From: Pardosa pseudoannulata
Taxonomy: Eukaryota > Arthropoda > Arachnida > Araneae > Lycosidae
DNA length: 64,000 nt
Reading direction: 5' to 3'
Assembly: GCA_032207245.1 (NCBI GenBank)
Contig: CM063510.1
Coordinates: 43,742,556-43,806,555 of the forward strand
The first letter of the stretch is position 1; every line of letters starts with the position of its first letter. Positions 22,278-32,030 of this stretch are shown piece by piece. The translations under genes and the position numbers were made by a program. A model generated the notes under the pieces. That model saw nothing but the letters and a program-made list of their open reading frames with translations, made no database searches and was not told the origin of the DNA.

Positions 22278-23218
22278 CCGTAATTTCGCACGTATAGTCC
22301 GCGGACTGTTTGTATTTAAAAAGAAAATTTCTTCAGCCTCTACTATCTGTTGGTTGTTCATTGCTCAAATCATCAAAATCGGAAGGAGGAAAAAAGCACG
22401 TCGAGCGAACGGCCGATGATCAAATGTAAACAGAAGCGCGACTCACGAGACGTCAAGAAAACATCATATCATATCGGTAATAAACCATGAAAAAAAAATA
22501 CAACCCTTAAAGCAGAACGAAGTAGCAAGTAGAGCAATCTGAAATTGTGTCCTGGAGCACGGGAAAATATCGATAGTATTTACAACTCCGATTGACAAAA
22601 CCGAGTGGATGGGTTCAAGATCGAAGGGTGAGTTTCGAAGGTCATTTCACCACAAGGATTACTTGTAACAGAGTGTTTTGTTTTCAAAGTTTTGATTTGC
22701 AGTAATATTGGTCATTCATTATGTCTTTAAAAGATCGTAGCTGTTTTACAGCTGATTTCAAGCTGAAAGTAATTCAGAATGTCGACCAGAAAGCAATAAG
22801 AAATTGGGGCAAGCAAAAGAAAACATTAAAAAATATGAGAAGAAAGCGATCCAATCGTCGTGGAAAAATACAATGGCCTGCATTAGAAGACGATTTACAT
22901 AGCTGGGTTTTCGAACAGAAAAATGCAGCCGTTCTGTTTCTTCAGTTAAAATTGGTCTCCGAGGCTACGGCAGAAGAAAGGATTTCAAATTTTAAAGGTG
23001 GAATTAATTGAGTCTGATCCAGACTTTTCCAGCCTATTGTACTTAGGTTTTTATTCTTAAAATGATTTAATATTGTCCTACTAAAATACATATTTTTGCA
23101 CGTATATTCCACGGATTATCTAGTGGTGGGAACTATCTGAGGATTTATGAAATTTTTTAAACAAAAAATCGCTCTCGCGGACTATACGATGGTGCGGATT
23201 ATACGTGCGAAATTACGG
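22278..23218 (+). mobile_element. pogo-like DNA transposon, internally deleted, 941 bp
   Basis: Inverted ends CCGTAATTTCGCACGTATAG and (inverted) CCGTAATTTCGCACGTATAA extend about 25 bp with one or two mismatches. TA at 22276-22277 and 23219-23220 flanks them. The internal frame encodes a CENP-B/pogo-type DNA-binding region, placing it in the pogo branch of Tc1/mariner. The DDE domain is gone, so it is non-autonomous. Confidence 0.85.
22721..23011 (+). pseudogene. pogo transposase N-terminal DNA-binding remnant, 96 aa
   Basis: The frame starts MSLKDRSCFTADFKLKVIQN, which matches the first helix-turn-helix of pogo/POGK-like transposases (FTADFKLxVI). Then KQKKTLKNMRRKRSNRRGK and IQWPALEDDLHSWVFEQ, which resembles the start of the second (CENP-B type) helix-turn-helix. 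The frame ends after about 96 residues with no catalytic domain. The segment linking the two motifs is shortened compared with the family. A short truncated protein could in principle still be made and bind the terminal repeats, but there is no evidence for expression. Confidence 0.72.
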
Positions 23219-23220
23219 TA

Positions 23221-24897
23221 AATATAAACATGTTTATTTCAGGAGGTAGAATTCAGTGAGTTTTCAACCCACTACATTTTTTACTAAGATTTATTGAGGT
23301 TTTTTCATTGAAAAAAGTAGTTAATGCCTCTAAAACGAGGTAATAAAAAGCCATAAACGGCTGAAATTCTATCTCTCTTTGCCCAGAAAATTAACCGACC
23401 GAATGACCGTGAGAGGCAAGTTTACGGCGCGAAGTAAAAAGAGATCTCGGCCGACGTTTCGATTCCAAATTTGACCGATCTTTTTTCGGCTTTCGACTGA
23501 GATTTCGGAGTGCGATTGAAGACTCTTATATGGTCACGTCAGCGAGTCATTTGCCTTTGGAAGAAAAACAAAAGTTAACTAGATATGTTTAGATTGGTTT
23601 TGTCGGTAAAATTGTTCTTTTCGCAACGCTTCGGATGTATAAATAGGCAACGACCATTCGATTTCTCCTAAGTTGTATCTTTTGAATCTTTATCTGTCTT
23701 CTGTTGTCTTTTAGTTTATGAGGTTTTCAAGAAATTCACAAGACCGCACAATTCTTCATACCCAGATTCATACTATGGAGTACAGATACAAAAAAAAAAA
23801 GCCCAAATCTATCTTTATATGAACGGTTTTAAAGAAAAGTATAACGTCGGTGTACACAGAGCGTGACTTGCCCAGTGTGATGTCTAAAGCACAGCCAGGA
23901 ATGTCCAGATCCCCAAAACAAAATGATTATTTACACGAATCTCACTCACAGCGCCTAGGCCCTTTAAAAAAATAGGGTCATGTCCCTATTTGTGGTAACT
24001 AACGTCTGGGCCTGAATTAGATCTGGATGAAAGCAAATAACTTCATTAGAAGCATAAATATCTGTATTTACATGTATTTGCACAAAAATACATTCAGAAT
24101 AACCGTCGTGAATTCAGAGGCATGCACGATCCATAGAAGTTGAGTCTAATCGAACTAACCAGTATTTATCAATTTCACATTGGATTGATATCGAGAGGAC
24201 AGCGTAATGGTTCGCGAAGGTCATGATCTCTAGCATTTTGTATAGTATTATCATTACTGATTGAGCTTAAGAGAATTTGTTTTACTCAACCCAACCGAAG
24301 CCATACAATTACTCATAACTCATGACAATTGAGACAACAGCTCATATCGGCTACAAAGCTGCTATTAACCTACAAGAGATTGTCAAGGTCTGATTTTGTT
24401 GTAGTCCAACCAAGTAAGGAGTGAACTCTACAAAGGTAAGTTCGAGAAAGGACGGAAGAATGTAGATGAGAAATCACTCGGGTACCTCGGGTACGTGAAA
24501 CCCTTAGACACCTGAAGAAGGCGTGCCTCTGAGGGGTTTGGTACACATAAAGAGCATGTCACAATACTCATGAACAGGAGACATTATTGTGAAGATTACT
24601 ACCGCGGCTCTTTATTTTTTTTAAAGAATTCTGGTAATTAAAACAAACTTTTTAATTTTTTCAGACTAAAGTTTATTTCTTTGAAATGTGTTTAATGTAA
24701 CTTCATATCTTTAAAGAATTTTTATTTCGTTATTTTTATAGAAGTTATTAAAATCAACCCCCTCTTTATTTGAAATGTCATTTACTATTATTGTTTTTGC
24801 ATCCATCTTGTAAAATTTTCTTTGGCTCCACAAACACTGTCCTTATTATTTTTAACTTTTGCATTGGGAAATGCCTCTTAGAATTCTTTATAGACCT
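23221..24897. other. unassigned intergenic DNA
   Basis: A CpG-bearing patch at about 23380-23560 stands out from the AT-rich surroundings. I see no recognisable coding frame, terminal repeat or tandem array. Confidence 0.3.
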
Positions 24898-25240
24898 GCT
24901 GTAACTCAGTCGGCATAGTAACAATCTCGTCACCGAAATATAATGACATCTAAGTTCGAGCCGGCTAAAGATTCCCTGCTCAATAATAGCATCTGGGCCA
25001 AGTAAAATAGGTTCGTGGTCGCAATATCCTTCAAGCTCCCAAACGATACCTCTGGAGGTAGCAGGTCAATTATGGGAGTCTTCTTCTTGGATCCTGCTTC
25101 TAAATTACGAGAACCCACTTGAGCAAAGTCGTTCTTTCACCCAAGCGTAGCTCTTCAAACGAAAAATGCACCCCATCGTCTTAATATGAGTTGTCTCTGG
25201 CTCATGAGCTTGGCTCGTCCAAATAACAATAACAACAACG
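24898..25240 (+). mobile_element. tRNA-derived SINE, family B, type II 3' end
   Basis: tRNA-like head GCTGTAACTCAGTCGGCATA, B-box-like AGTTCGAGCC, body CCCAAACGATACCTCTGGAG, then a distinct 3' part (AGCAAAGTCGTTCTTTCACC to CTCGTCCAAATAACAATAAC) ending in AAC repeats. This is the clearest type II copy. Confidence 0.78.
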
Positions 25241-25857
25241 GATATTTCTTTTCTAGGGAAGGAAAGCTATAAAGAATGCTCTCATACTTTTAGAACATTT
25301 TTTTTTTCATTTTTAACACTAGATTTACGGATGTTGATCATATACCTATTTTTACTGAAGTGAGCCAATTTGACTCATACAAGAAAATTTTTGCAAAGAA
25401 AATAGTTCCAAATTAATTTAAATGAAATGTTTATTATCAAAAAACTCATAAAAAACATTTTTTACATATAAAATCTGTTTTTAAAACCCATTTTCCGCAA
25501 ACATTTCTATTACATTCAGCACAATGGTTTTTACATTTTTTCTTTTGCATGATTGTTAAACTTGACAATTCTTCCGTGAGTCAGTAGCATGAATTTCTGT
25601 CATTGGAATGGAAGTGTTCTAGACTTCTTCTCTATATTTACTTATTAGCTCTTCAGCCAATTGCAAATTAAAATCTTTTATTGAAATATTTACTTGAATC
25701 GTCTCTTTTTACAGAACTGTTAAGCCATTCTATGAGTCAAATTAGCTCACAACCGTGAAAATAGGTATACCACATTTGAGCGAAATGAAGGGGTCTGCGG
25801 GGAAGAGGAATGAAAGTTGACATATATTTTATTACTTAACTAAAAATGATATTAAAG

Positions 25858-25882
25858 TATATATATATATATATTTTGAAAA

Positions 25883-25924
<42 letters not shown>
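25858..25924. repeat. (TA)n microsatellite, left of Tc1 insertion
   Basis: Interrupted TA run that continues as 29510-29587 on the other side of the Tc1 element; the two were one tract before insertion. Confidence 0.9.
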
Positions 25925-25927
<3 letters not shown>

Positions 25928-26044
25928 TCATGTCCATAAATTAAGGATAATTCAGAATCACACAGAAATTGAGCTCTAAAATAAAAATTTCACCTGTAGA
26001 ATTATCACACACATCTTGAAGAAGAATATGCAAATTGCAGGAAA

Positions 26045-26058
26045 CCACCAGATGGCGC
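26045..26058 (+). promoter_or_regulatory. CTCF-like motif in the Tc1 5' region
   Basis: CCACCAGATGGCGC matches the general CTCF consensus CCASYAGRKGGCRS at every position. It lies between the terminal repeat and the transposase start. A single 14-base match does not prove binding. Confidence 0.3.
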
Positions 26059-27133
26059 GGATAGTACGTCACAATGACGAGAGTGTATGAAAGGGGTATA
26101 TAAGGAATGGTAGCAAAGAAGTAAAATTGTTCACAAGCGCTTTAAAAGCCTTTCAGTGCAATAACCGCATAGTTATGGCACAAAGGAAGCATTTGGATGA
26201 TTTTTTACGTGGTAGAATTATCGGACGACTGGAATGTGGACGTACCCAGCTGGAAGTATCCGAGGAACTTGGAATCGCCCAGAGTGTCATCTCCAGGCTT
26301 TGGCAACGATTCAAACATGATGGTAATGTGAGTAGATGTTACAGCACAGGTCGCCCCCGAGTTACTACGCCGAATGATGACCGGTATTTGGCAGTTACTG
26401 CCAAAAGAAACAGACGGAGCACAGCATCAGACCTGTCTCGTCAGCTCTCTTCAGCTACCGGTACGACAGTTTCAAGGCAGACCGTGTACAGACGCTTAGG
26501 GAACATTGGTCTATATGCTCGTAGGCCTGTCAGATGTGTTCCCCTTACCGCAACTCACTGTCGCCTGCGATTATGCTGGGCTAGAGAGCATGCATTGTGG
26601 ACACCGCAACAGTGGTCTTGTGTGATGTTTTCCGACGAGTCCAGGTTCAGTTTACATTCTGATTCTCGCCGGACTTTCATATGGAGAGCGCCAGGTACCC
26701 GTTACCACTAAGAGAACACCATTGAACGACACCGTTACGGTGGTGCAGGATGGCTCGTTTGGGGAGGAATTATTCTTGGTTCCAGAACTGACCTGCATGT
26801 TCAGAGTGTAACGATGACAGGCCACATCTATCGGGATGTCATTCTGGAACAACATGTACGTTTGTTTCGGGGCGCCATGGGTCCTGAATTTCTGTATATG
26901 GATGACAACGCCCGACTTCACCGTGCAAACATTGTAGACGAATGCCTTCAATCGGAGGATATCACCCGTATGGATTGGCCAGCATACTCACCGGACTTGA
27001 ATCCAATAGAGCATGTGTGGGACATGCTTGGCCGACGAATTGAAGCCCGTCAACCCCCTCCCAACTGTCTATCGGAACTTCGGAGGGCATTGCTTGATGA
27101 GTGGTGTAATTTTCCCCAAGATCAGATTGATAA

Positions 27134-29210
27134 CACAGGCCTGCGAAATTGAAATTTTTGAAAAATACAAGAGAAGTTTTTTCTTACTTTTAAGTTTTTT
27201 GGTATGCTGATTTCGAAAATGACCTCCATTTTTTTCCATCACGTCAGGATTTTTTGTAAAATTGATGTACATATTACTGGTAATATCCTATATAGAAAAA
27301 ATGCTCTCGAACTGTTAGCTTGTACTGACTGGCAACAGTGGGTTTTATCTATTCATGTGAGTTTATTTAATCTGTTTATGATTAGGTATATTAATTTTTA
27401 AACAACAATTAAAATTAAAAATGTATACATTTTGTATATAAAGAATGAAAACCATCGCAACCAGAACGCATGAGCTGCACCAGGGCGAGACAAAAAGTTA
27501 CCTCGTTATTAAATTTTATAAGAAAAACAGTCCTAGAAAAACTCCAACTACCTGTTTTTACGTTTTATTAAGGTTTATATATAATAAATGTAAGTTTGAA
27601 ATATATTTGAAACTCAATACGAAACAAAGACATTTAAATTTAGTTACGTACATTTTTTCCGTTAAAATTTCTTTTTGACGTTCTTTTATGTTCAATCTTA
27701 TCTTCATCTCTTGCTAACATCCAACAATAGTCGGCAAGCATATTCTTATTCCACCTACCTTGATATTTTCTCTCCATATCCTTCATGTCTTGGTGGAACC
27801 TTCTCCCTGTTCTTCGCTGACGGATCCTAAATTTTCGGGAAAAAAGTCCAAATGCGATTGGAGGAAATGCAATTTTACACTCATGGAGCAGCCCAACACT
27901 TGAAATTTGTCTAGCATGTTGCCAACAATTGTTTTAAATTTAGGATCTTTGTGATTGCCCAGAAATTTTTCCACAACATCTTTGAAGGCAACCCAAGCTT
28001 CTCTTTCCTTTAATGTCATAGTTGTCTCAAATTTGTTATTCCTAATAAGTTTTCGGATGTCTGGTCCTACGAAGACTCCCTCTTTCAATTTGGCTTCAGA
28101 AAATCCAGGAAACTTTTTACACATATATTTTAAGCAATCACCATGTTTTGGAAGAGCCTTAACAAACTGCTTCATAACACCTAATTTTATGTGCAGGGGA
28201 GGTAGTAATTTTTTTTTTTTTTTTTTATCAACCAAGCTTTCTCGAATTACATTTTTGGTCTGCCTTTTGAGCCAATCTTTTCTGACCCAATATTGTGTTT
28301 TGTCACGGCTGTCTCACTCACAAATAAAACACGGAAATTTTGTATACCCGTTTTGTTGATCGAGAAGCATGGTGATGATTTTTAAATCACCGCAAATGAT
28401 CCAGCCGTGGTTGTCATATTTTATTTTGTTGAGAACGAGAGTTAGGTTTTCATACCTTTCTTTTAAATGCACCGAGTATTCAACTGGCACAGACGCCCAT
28501 TGGTTTCCTTGATGAATTAGGACAGCTTTAAGGTTCCTTTTTGACGAATCTATGAAAAGCCTCCATTCATCTTTATTGTAGGGAATCTTAAATTTTCTCA
28601 TCAATCCAGGAACATCTGAGCAATAAATGAGGTTCTCGTCTTCGTCAAAATACTGAATAAATTCCTTTTCACGATTCCTGTACCAATAAAAAGTGGTTCC
28701 TTTGGCCAATAAGTTTTTTTCTTTCAATCTGGAGCCTAATAATTGAGTTGCCTCTTTCACAGACTAAGTACTGGTGCTTACATGAGGTCACTGATAAGGA
28801 TTCGAGCGTCGCTATAGGTTAACAGTGATTGCGACGGGAGGGAGGGATGATGAAGAGGTACATTGCGCGTTCCTAGGCTCTTCCCAGGCTCGCGCGCTTC
28901 CAGGAATCTGTCTAATTGGTGATCTGGATCAACATTGAAGCTTTAAAAGCCCTAAAATACTAACTGCGCTGTTGTAGTTTACCACAGAAGGGTAATTTTG
29001 AGGGTTTCATCACGGTAAAATGTCAAAACACGAAGGAAAGTATGAAAGCAAAATACGTGAGAAATATTCATAAAAAACCACATAAAATTCAATTTTTCAA
29101 AAAAATGTGACGTGATAGACATTTTTGATGATTCTTTTCAAAATCAGTACTAAAAAATACGTTAAGTTTAGTTGTCACATCCTTTGTATTTTTTTCATCG
29201 CAGGCCTGTG
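27134..29210 (-). mobile_element. unclassified TIR transposon with TAA target duplication, 2,077 bp
   Basis: Inserted in the Tc1 transposase gene. Its ends are perfect 13-bp inverted repeats CACAGGCCTGCGA (27134-27146; inverse at 29198-29210), continuing imperfectly (GAAAAATACAA on both sides). TAA is present at 27131-27133 and 29211-29213. Removing the element with one TAA restores the Tc1 reading frame exactly, so the borders are secure. It carries a decayed minus-strand gene. Three-base TWA duplications are typical of PIF/Harbinger, and CAC ends of CACTA-type elements, but the protein resembles neither to my eye. Confidence 0.85.
27640..28760 (-). pseudogene. gene of a repetitive animal protein family, possible transposase
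   Basis: Minus strand, read from 28760 to a stop at 27640-27642, about 370 codons with one nonsense codon (28314-28316, at a position where relatives have Trp before DSRD) and one apparent single-base deletion near 27800. Readable motifs: SRLKEKNLL; WRLFIDSSKRNLKAVL; HGWIICGDLKIITMLL; GYTKFPCFIC; LLPPLHIKLGVMKQFVKAL; KLKEGVFVGPDIRKL; LHFLQSHLDFFPEN; then, in the shifted frame, RFHQDM and ADYCWML. I recall many near-identical uncharacterised proteins in arthropod and other invertebrate genomes with these motifs. Spaced Asp residues (about 71 and 125) followed by C-x2-C, and a later Glu near the frameshift, would suit an RNase H-fold DDE enzyme; this is inference. The N-terminus is not defined: an in-frame stop lies just upstream. 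Confidence 0.7.
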
Positions 29211-29506
29211 TAATCTGATACGCAGCATGCGTAGGCGTTGTAACGCTTGTATTGCATCGTCCGGGAGACATACTCCGTATTAACCATCATACTAACCATG
29301 TTATACTGTTTTCTGTAAATAGGTTCTTTTTTGAAATTTGCTCCAGAGAGTAAAAATCGCAATTTTTATTAATTATGTCAAACATATAGCATCTTTTTTG
29401 CTCTTTACCTTTTGTTTAATAAATAGACTTTACAAATAAGTCAAATTTGTTTTGCTTTTGTCTCTTTCATTGCCTGAACTTCATTATCCTTAATTTATGG
29501 ACATGA

Positions 29507-29509
<3 letters not shown>

Positions 29510-29587
<78 letters not shown>
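29510..29587. repeat. (TA)n microsatellite, right of Tc1 insertion
   Basis: Pure TA run continuous with the left tract before the Tc1 insertion. Confidence 0.95.
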
Positions 29588-29591
<4 letters not shown>

Positions 29592-29640
29592 GTCAATTTT
29601 TAATGAGTCAAATTGGCTCGGTCCCTAAATCTAATGTTAA

Positions 29641-30888
29641 AAGCAAAATTCTCTGCTTCCAGAAGAATTATATATCGTATATAAAAACAATTGGAACAGA
29701 ATTTTAATAAACATTACTCTAATAATCAAAATATCAATGAAATAAATTACTATATTATACCCCCCTGCTAAACAACGCTAGTAACTGCTTAGCTTAAAGA
29801 ATTAAGTGTAATACCTTACCTTAGAATCATATTATACTCCACGCTTAAAAAAAAAGGGAATAAATGTGGAAAAAAATTAAACGGGGCGTTTTTTTCGTCC
29901 GAACGTGTATATATCTTTGAGTCACGGCTAACTGTGGTTTGTGTTGCAGTGGGTTAATATGTATGTAACAGCATTTTTAAGTCATCTACTCTGTAATTAC
30001 ATATATGCCGAGAGGAGAATGACCCACAGCCTAACGATGGTTCGAAATGTGCTGTGTGAGTGTAAACGATGCCCCAAGCTGACGTCTCAGTAGATAATTC
30101 TCACTAGTCTCGCTTACACTTGTCGAAGCTCTGGAGGGTATAGAAGCTGATAGGATGGGATTTTCTTTCTATTTTGATTACTGCCTTTTATTGGTTTTTA
30201 GTAATAGCGATTTCCCATCTTGCGTGACCAATGTTTGAAATTGACTAAAAACTTTGGTATGCCTGTCACAGTACCCTTTATTCTATTTTTAGCGATCTGG
30301 AAAGACAGGGAATTAGTAAAATGGTCAGGGAATATATAAAATATTTTCTAAATGTGATTGAAAAGCACAAAATAAAATAAAATAAATAGTTTAGTGGATT
30401 ATTCACTTTTATTTATATTTCAATACATACGTATACATATGTAATCCAAGAATTATATAACTAATGGACACATTTGAAGTTATAGCCCCTATTTTTTTTA
30501 CTTGCCCGGGCTACTGGTAAAGGAGAAATCTCAGCAACTAGATTATTTAAATAAATTGCAGTCGTAGTGTGTTTTATTTTCTCCTGCCAATTGTGTATGA
30601 ACCCTGTCGCTGACGGGAATGATTCAAAGGGTGTTTGAAATAATAATAATAAAAAAAAAAAGAAATAGCAACTTTTTTTTCGCAGCAGTAATGAAGAAAC
30701 CATCGTGATTACAACACTTGCATTAATTTTTTTGCGTTAGTTGTAGCTTTATTTCTAATTTAATGTAAAACGAAATTTACATGTTTGTGCATGCTATAGT
30801 AGTGTTTTGCTATTTACAGTTTTTTTTTTGTAATAAATTTAGTGTTTTTTAAAATGTTTCTTTACTGTTATACCTAATAACCATTGTC
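29641..30888. other. AT-rich intergenic DNA, nothing recognised
   Basis: No supported gene or terminal repeat. Sequence at about 30800-30885 resembles 3140-3240 loosely (a TTTGTAATAAA...TTTAAAATGT...TACTGTTATACC order), so it may be an old dispersed repeat. Confidence 0.35.
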
Positions 30889-30892
30889 TTAA

Positions 30893-31408
30893 CACATTGT
30901 ATGCGGGTACATTTCGCAGCGAAATTTTGTACCGGGAGCAGGCGTTTTTCGCGTAAATTTAGTTATCCAGTTAAATCTCAATCGAAAATTATTTAATTTT
31001 TTAACCAACTTGTAGTATTTTATATTGAAATATATAAACAAATATATAAATAAAAATATATAAATAACAAACATAAGATTTTTGTAAACAAAAAATATAT
31101 TTTTTAGTGGATAAATTTATAATAGTATCGTAAATATGAAAAATCAAATAGAAATAGTAGTGTATAGTTTTAATTTTTCCCGTTCTGTGGTTCCGCGTCG
31201 ACTGATGTAAAAACTAGTTTTTATTTGTCTAAATTTTTCCAGAACCTATGTAGTAGACAAGAACATTCGGCTTCGTTTTCCTGTATATACTGTTATTTTT
31301 GTACCCACAAACAAACCATGTTGTTACACTAACCCGTACTAGTACGTGACTCTCGCTCAAGTTTCAATCGTCAGAAAACGTACTAGTACGTGTCCCTTAT
31401 ACCATGTG
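30893..31408. mobile_element. TTAA-flanked MITE, piggyBac-like, 516 bp
   Basis: TTAA at 30889-30892 and 31409-31412 flanks CACATTGTATGCGGGTAC and the inverse CACATGGTATAAGGGACA, about 13 of 18 matching. Near the right end ACGTACTAGTACG-type palindromes occur twice (about 31335 and 31378), like subterminal binding sites. No transposase remnant is seen. Confidence 0.65.
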
Positions 31409-31412
31409 TTAA

Positions 31413-31687
31413 ACTGTTCCACTGTGATAAAGTTATGATAACAAACTGTTGGATGCATGAAAAAATTGAAGTAGAGGACAGTTTTCATTTAGCTCTTTAG
31501 GCACTGAAACTAATGTAAAACACGACGAAAGGTTTCACGCTGTATTAAATATATTTAGAAATAGTACCAAAGGGTAAAAATCAAAAGTGTCAACCTCGCG
31601 GCCCCTGATGGGTATTTCTGTAGCTGTCCAAGGTAAGACGGTATGCAGTAAAAGTATTAATATATATATATATCATTACTGAATTGA
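31413..31687. other. short unassigned stretch
   Basis: Nothing recognised apart from a short TATATA run at about 31660. Confidence 0.4.
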
Positions 31688-32030
31688 CAGCCGCAATAGC
31701 TCAATCGACAACGGCGTTGATCTTGTAACCGGAGGGTTCTGGGATTCAGCCTCGAGCTGCCAAAAATCTACCGTGTTCTTAATGAACACGGTGGATCTTT
31801 GGTGGATGGAGATATCAAATAGGTTTGTTGACGTAATCTCCTCCAAGTTCCCAAACGATACCTCTGTAGGTAGCAGGTCCACCTTGGAGGTATCCTGCTT
31901 CTAAACTACGAGGATCCACTTTGTGTTGTCCAAGGGAGTAATGTTGGCCGCTTATATGGTGCTTACATAATAAAAGAGTCAACAAAATACGCAGCATTTT
32001 ATGTACGAATGCTTAATAGGTAAATGCTCT
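31688..32030 (+). mobile_element. tRNA-derived SINE, family B, type I 3' end
   Basis: Head AATAGCTCAATCGACAACGG and ATTCAGCCTCGAG in the B-box position, shared body TTCCCAAACGATACCTCTG, then the type I tail (TTGTGTTGTCCAAGGGAGTA, ACATAATAAAAGAGTC, CTTAATAGGTAAATGC). A local duplication (ACCGTGTTC...GAACACGGTGG) is inverted within it at about 31768-31793. Confidence 0.72.

Larger units (their letters stand above)
26175..29283 (+). pseudogene. Tc1 transposase gene, one nonsense codon, split by an insertion
   Basis: The gene starts at ATG 26175 and reads in one frame to 27133, then resumes at 29214 after the inserted element and ends at TAA 29281-29283: 343 codons, the usual Tc1 size. The N-terminal part has two helix-turn-helix units (LEVSEELGIAQSVISRLWQR; TVSRQTVYRRLGNIGLYARR) with an AT-hook-like GRPR between. 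Catalytic residues are all present: Asp154 in FSDESRF, Asp244 in MDDNARLH, Glu279 in LNPIEHVWD, giving 34 residues between the last two (DD34E). The defects are TAA at 26709-26711 and the insertion. The carboxyl end downstream of the insertion reads NLIRSMRRRCNACIASSGRH, as expected for the family. Confidence 0.92.
25925..29509 (+). mobile_element. Tc1-like transposon interrupted by another transposon
   Basis: Perfect 26-bp inverted repeats (starting CACTCATGTCCATAAATTAA) lie at 25925-25950 and 29484-29509, bordered by TA of the surrounding (TA)n tract. Without the inserted 2,077-bp element and one TAA duplicate the transposon is about 1.5 kb, normal for Tc1. It encodes a DD34E transposase on the plus strand. 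Perfect terminal repeats and a nearly open gene suggest a fairly young insertion. Confidence 0.93.
25317..29636. mobile_element. piggyBac-like element with TTAA flanks, split by a Tc1 element
   Basis: TTAA at 25313-25316 and 29637-29640 flanks CACTAGATTTACGG and the inverse of CATTAGATTTAGGG (12 of 14). GAGCCAATTTGACTCAT occurs next to both ends in opposite orientation, with a third inverted copy at about 25733-25750. On the minus strand near 25480-25560 a Cys/His-rich string (KCKNHCAECNRNVCGKW) resembles the C-terminal zinc-ribbon of piggyBac transposases. The internal (TA)n run hosts the Tc1 insertion 25925-29509. Same terminal family as 19598-21238. Confidence 0.7.
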
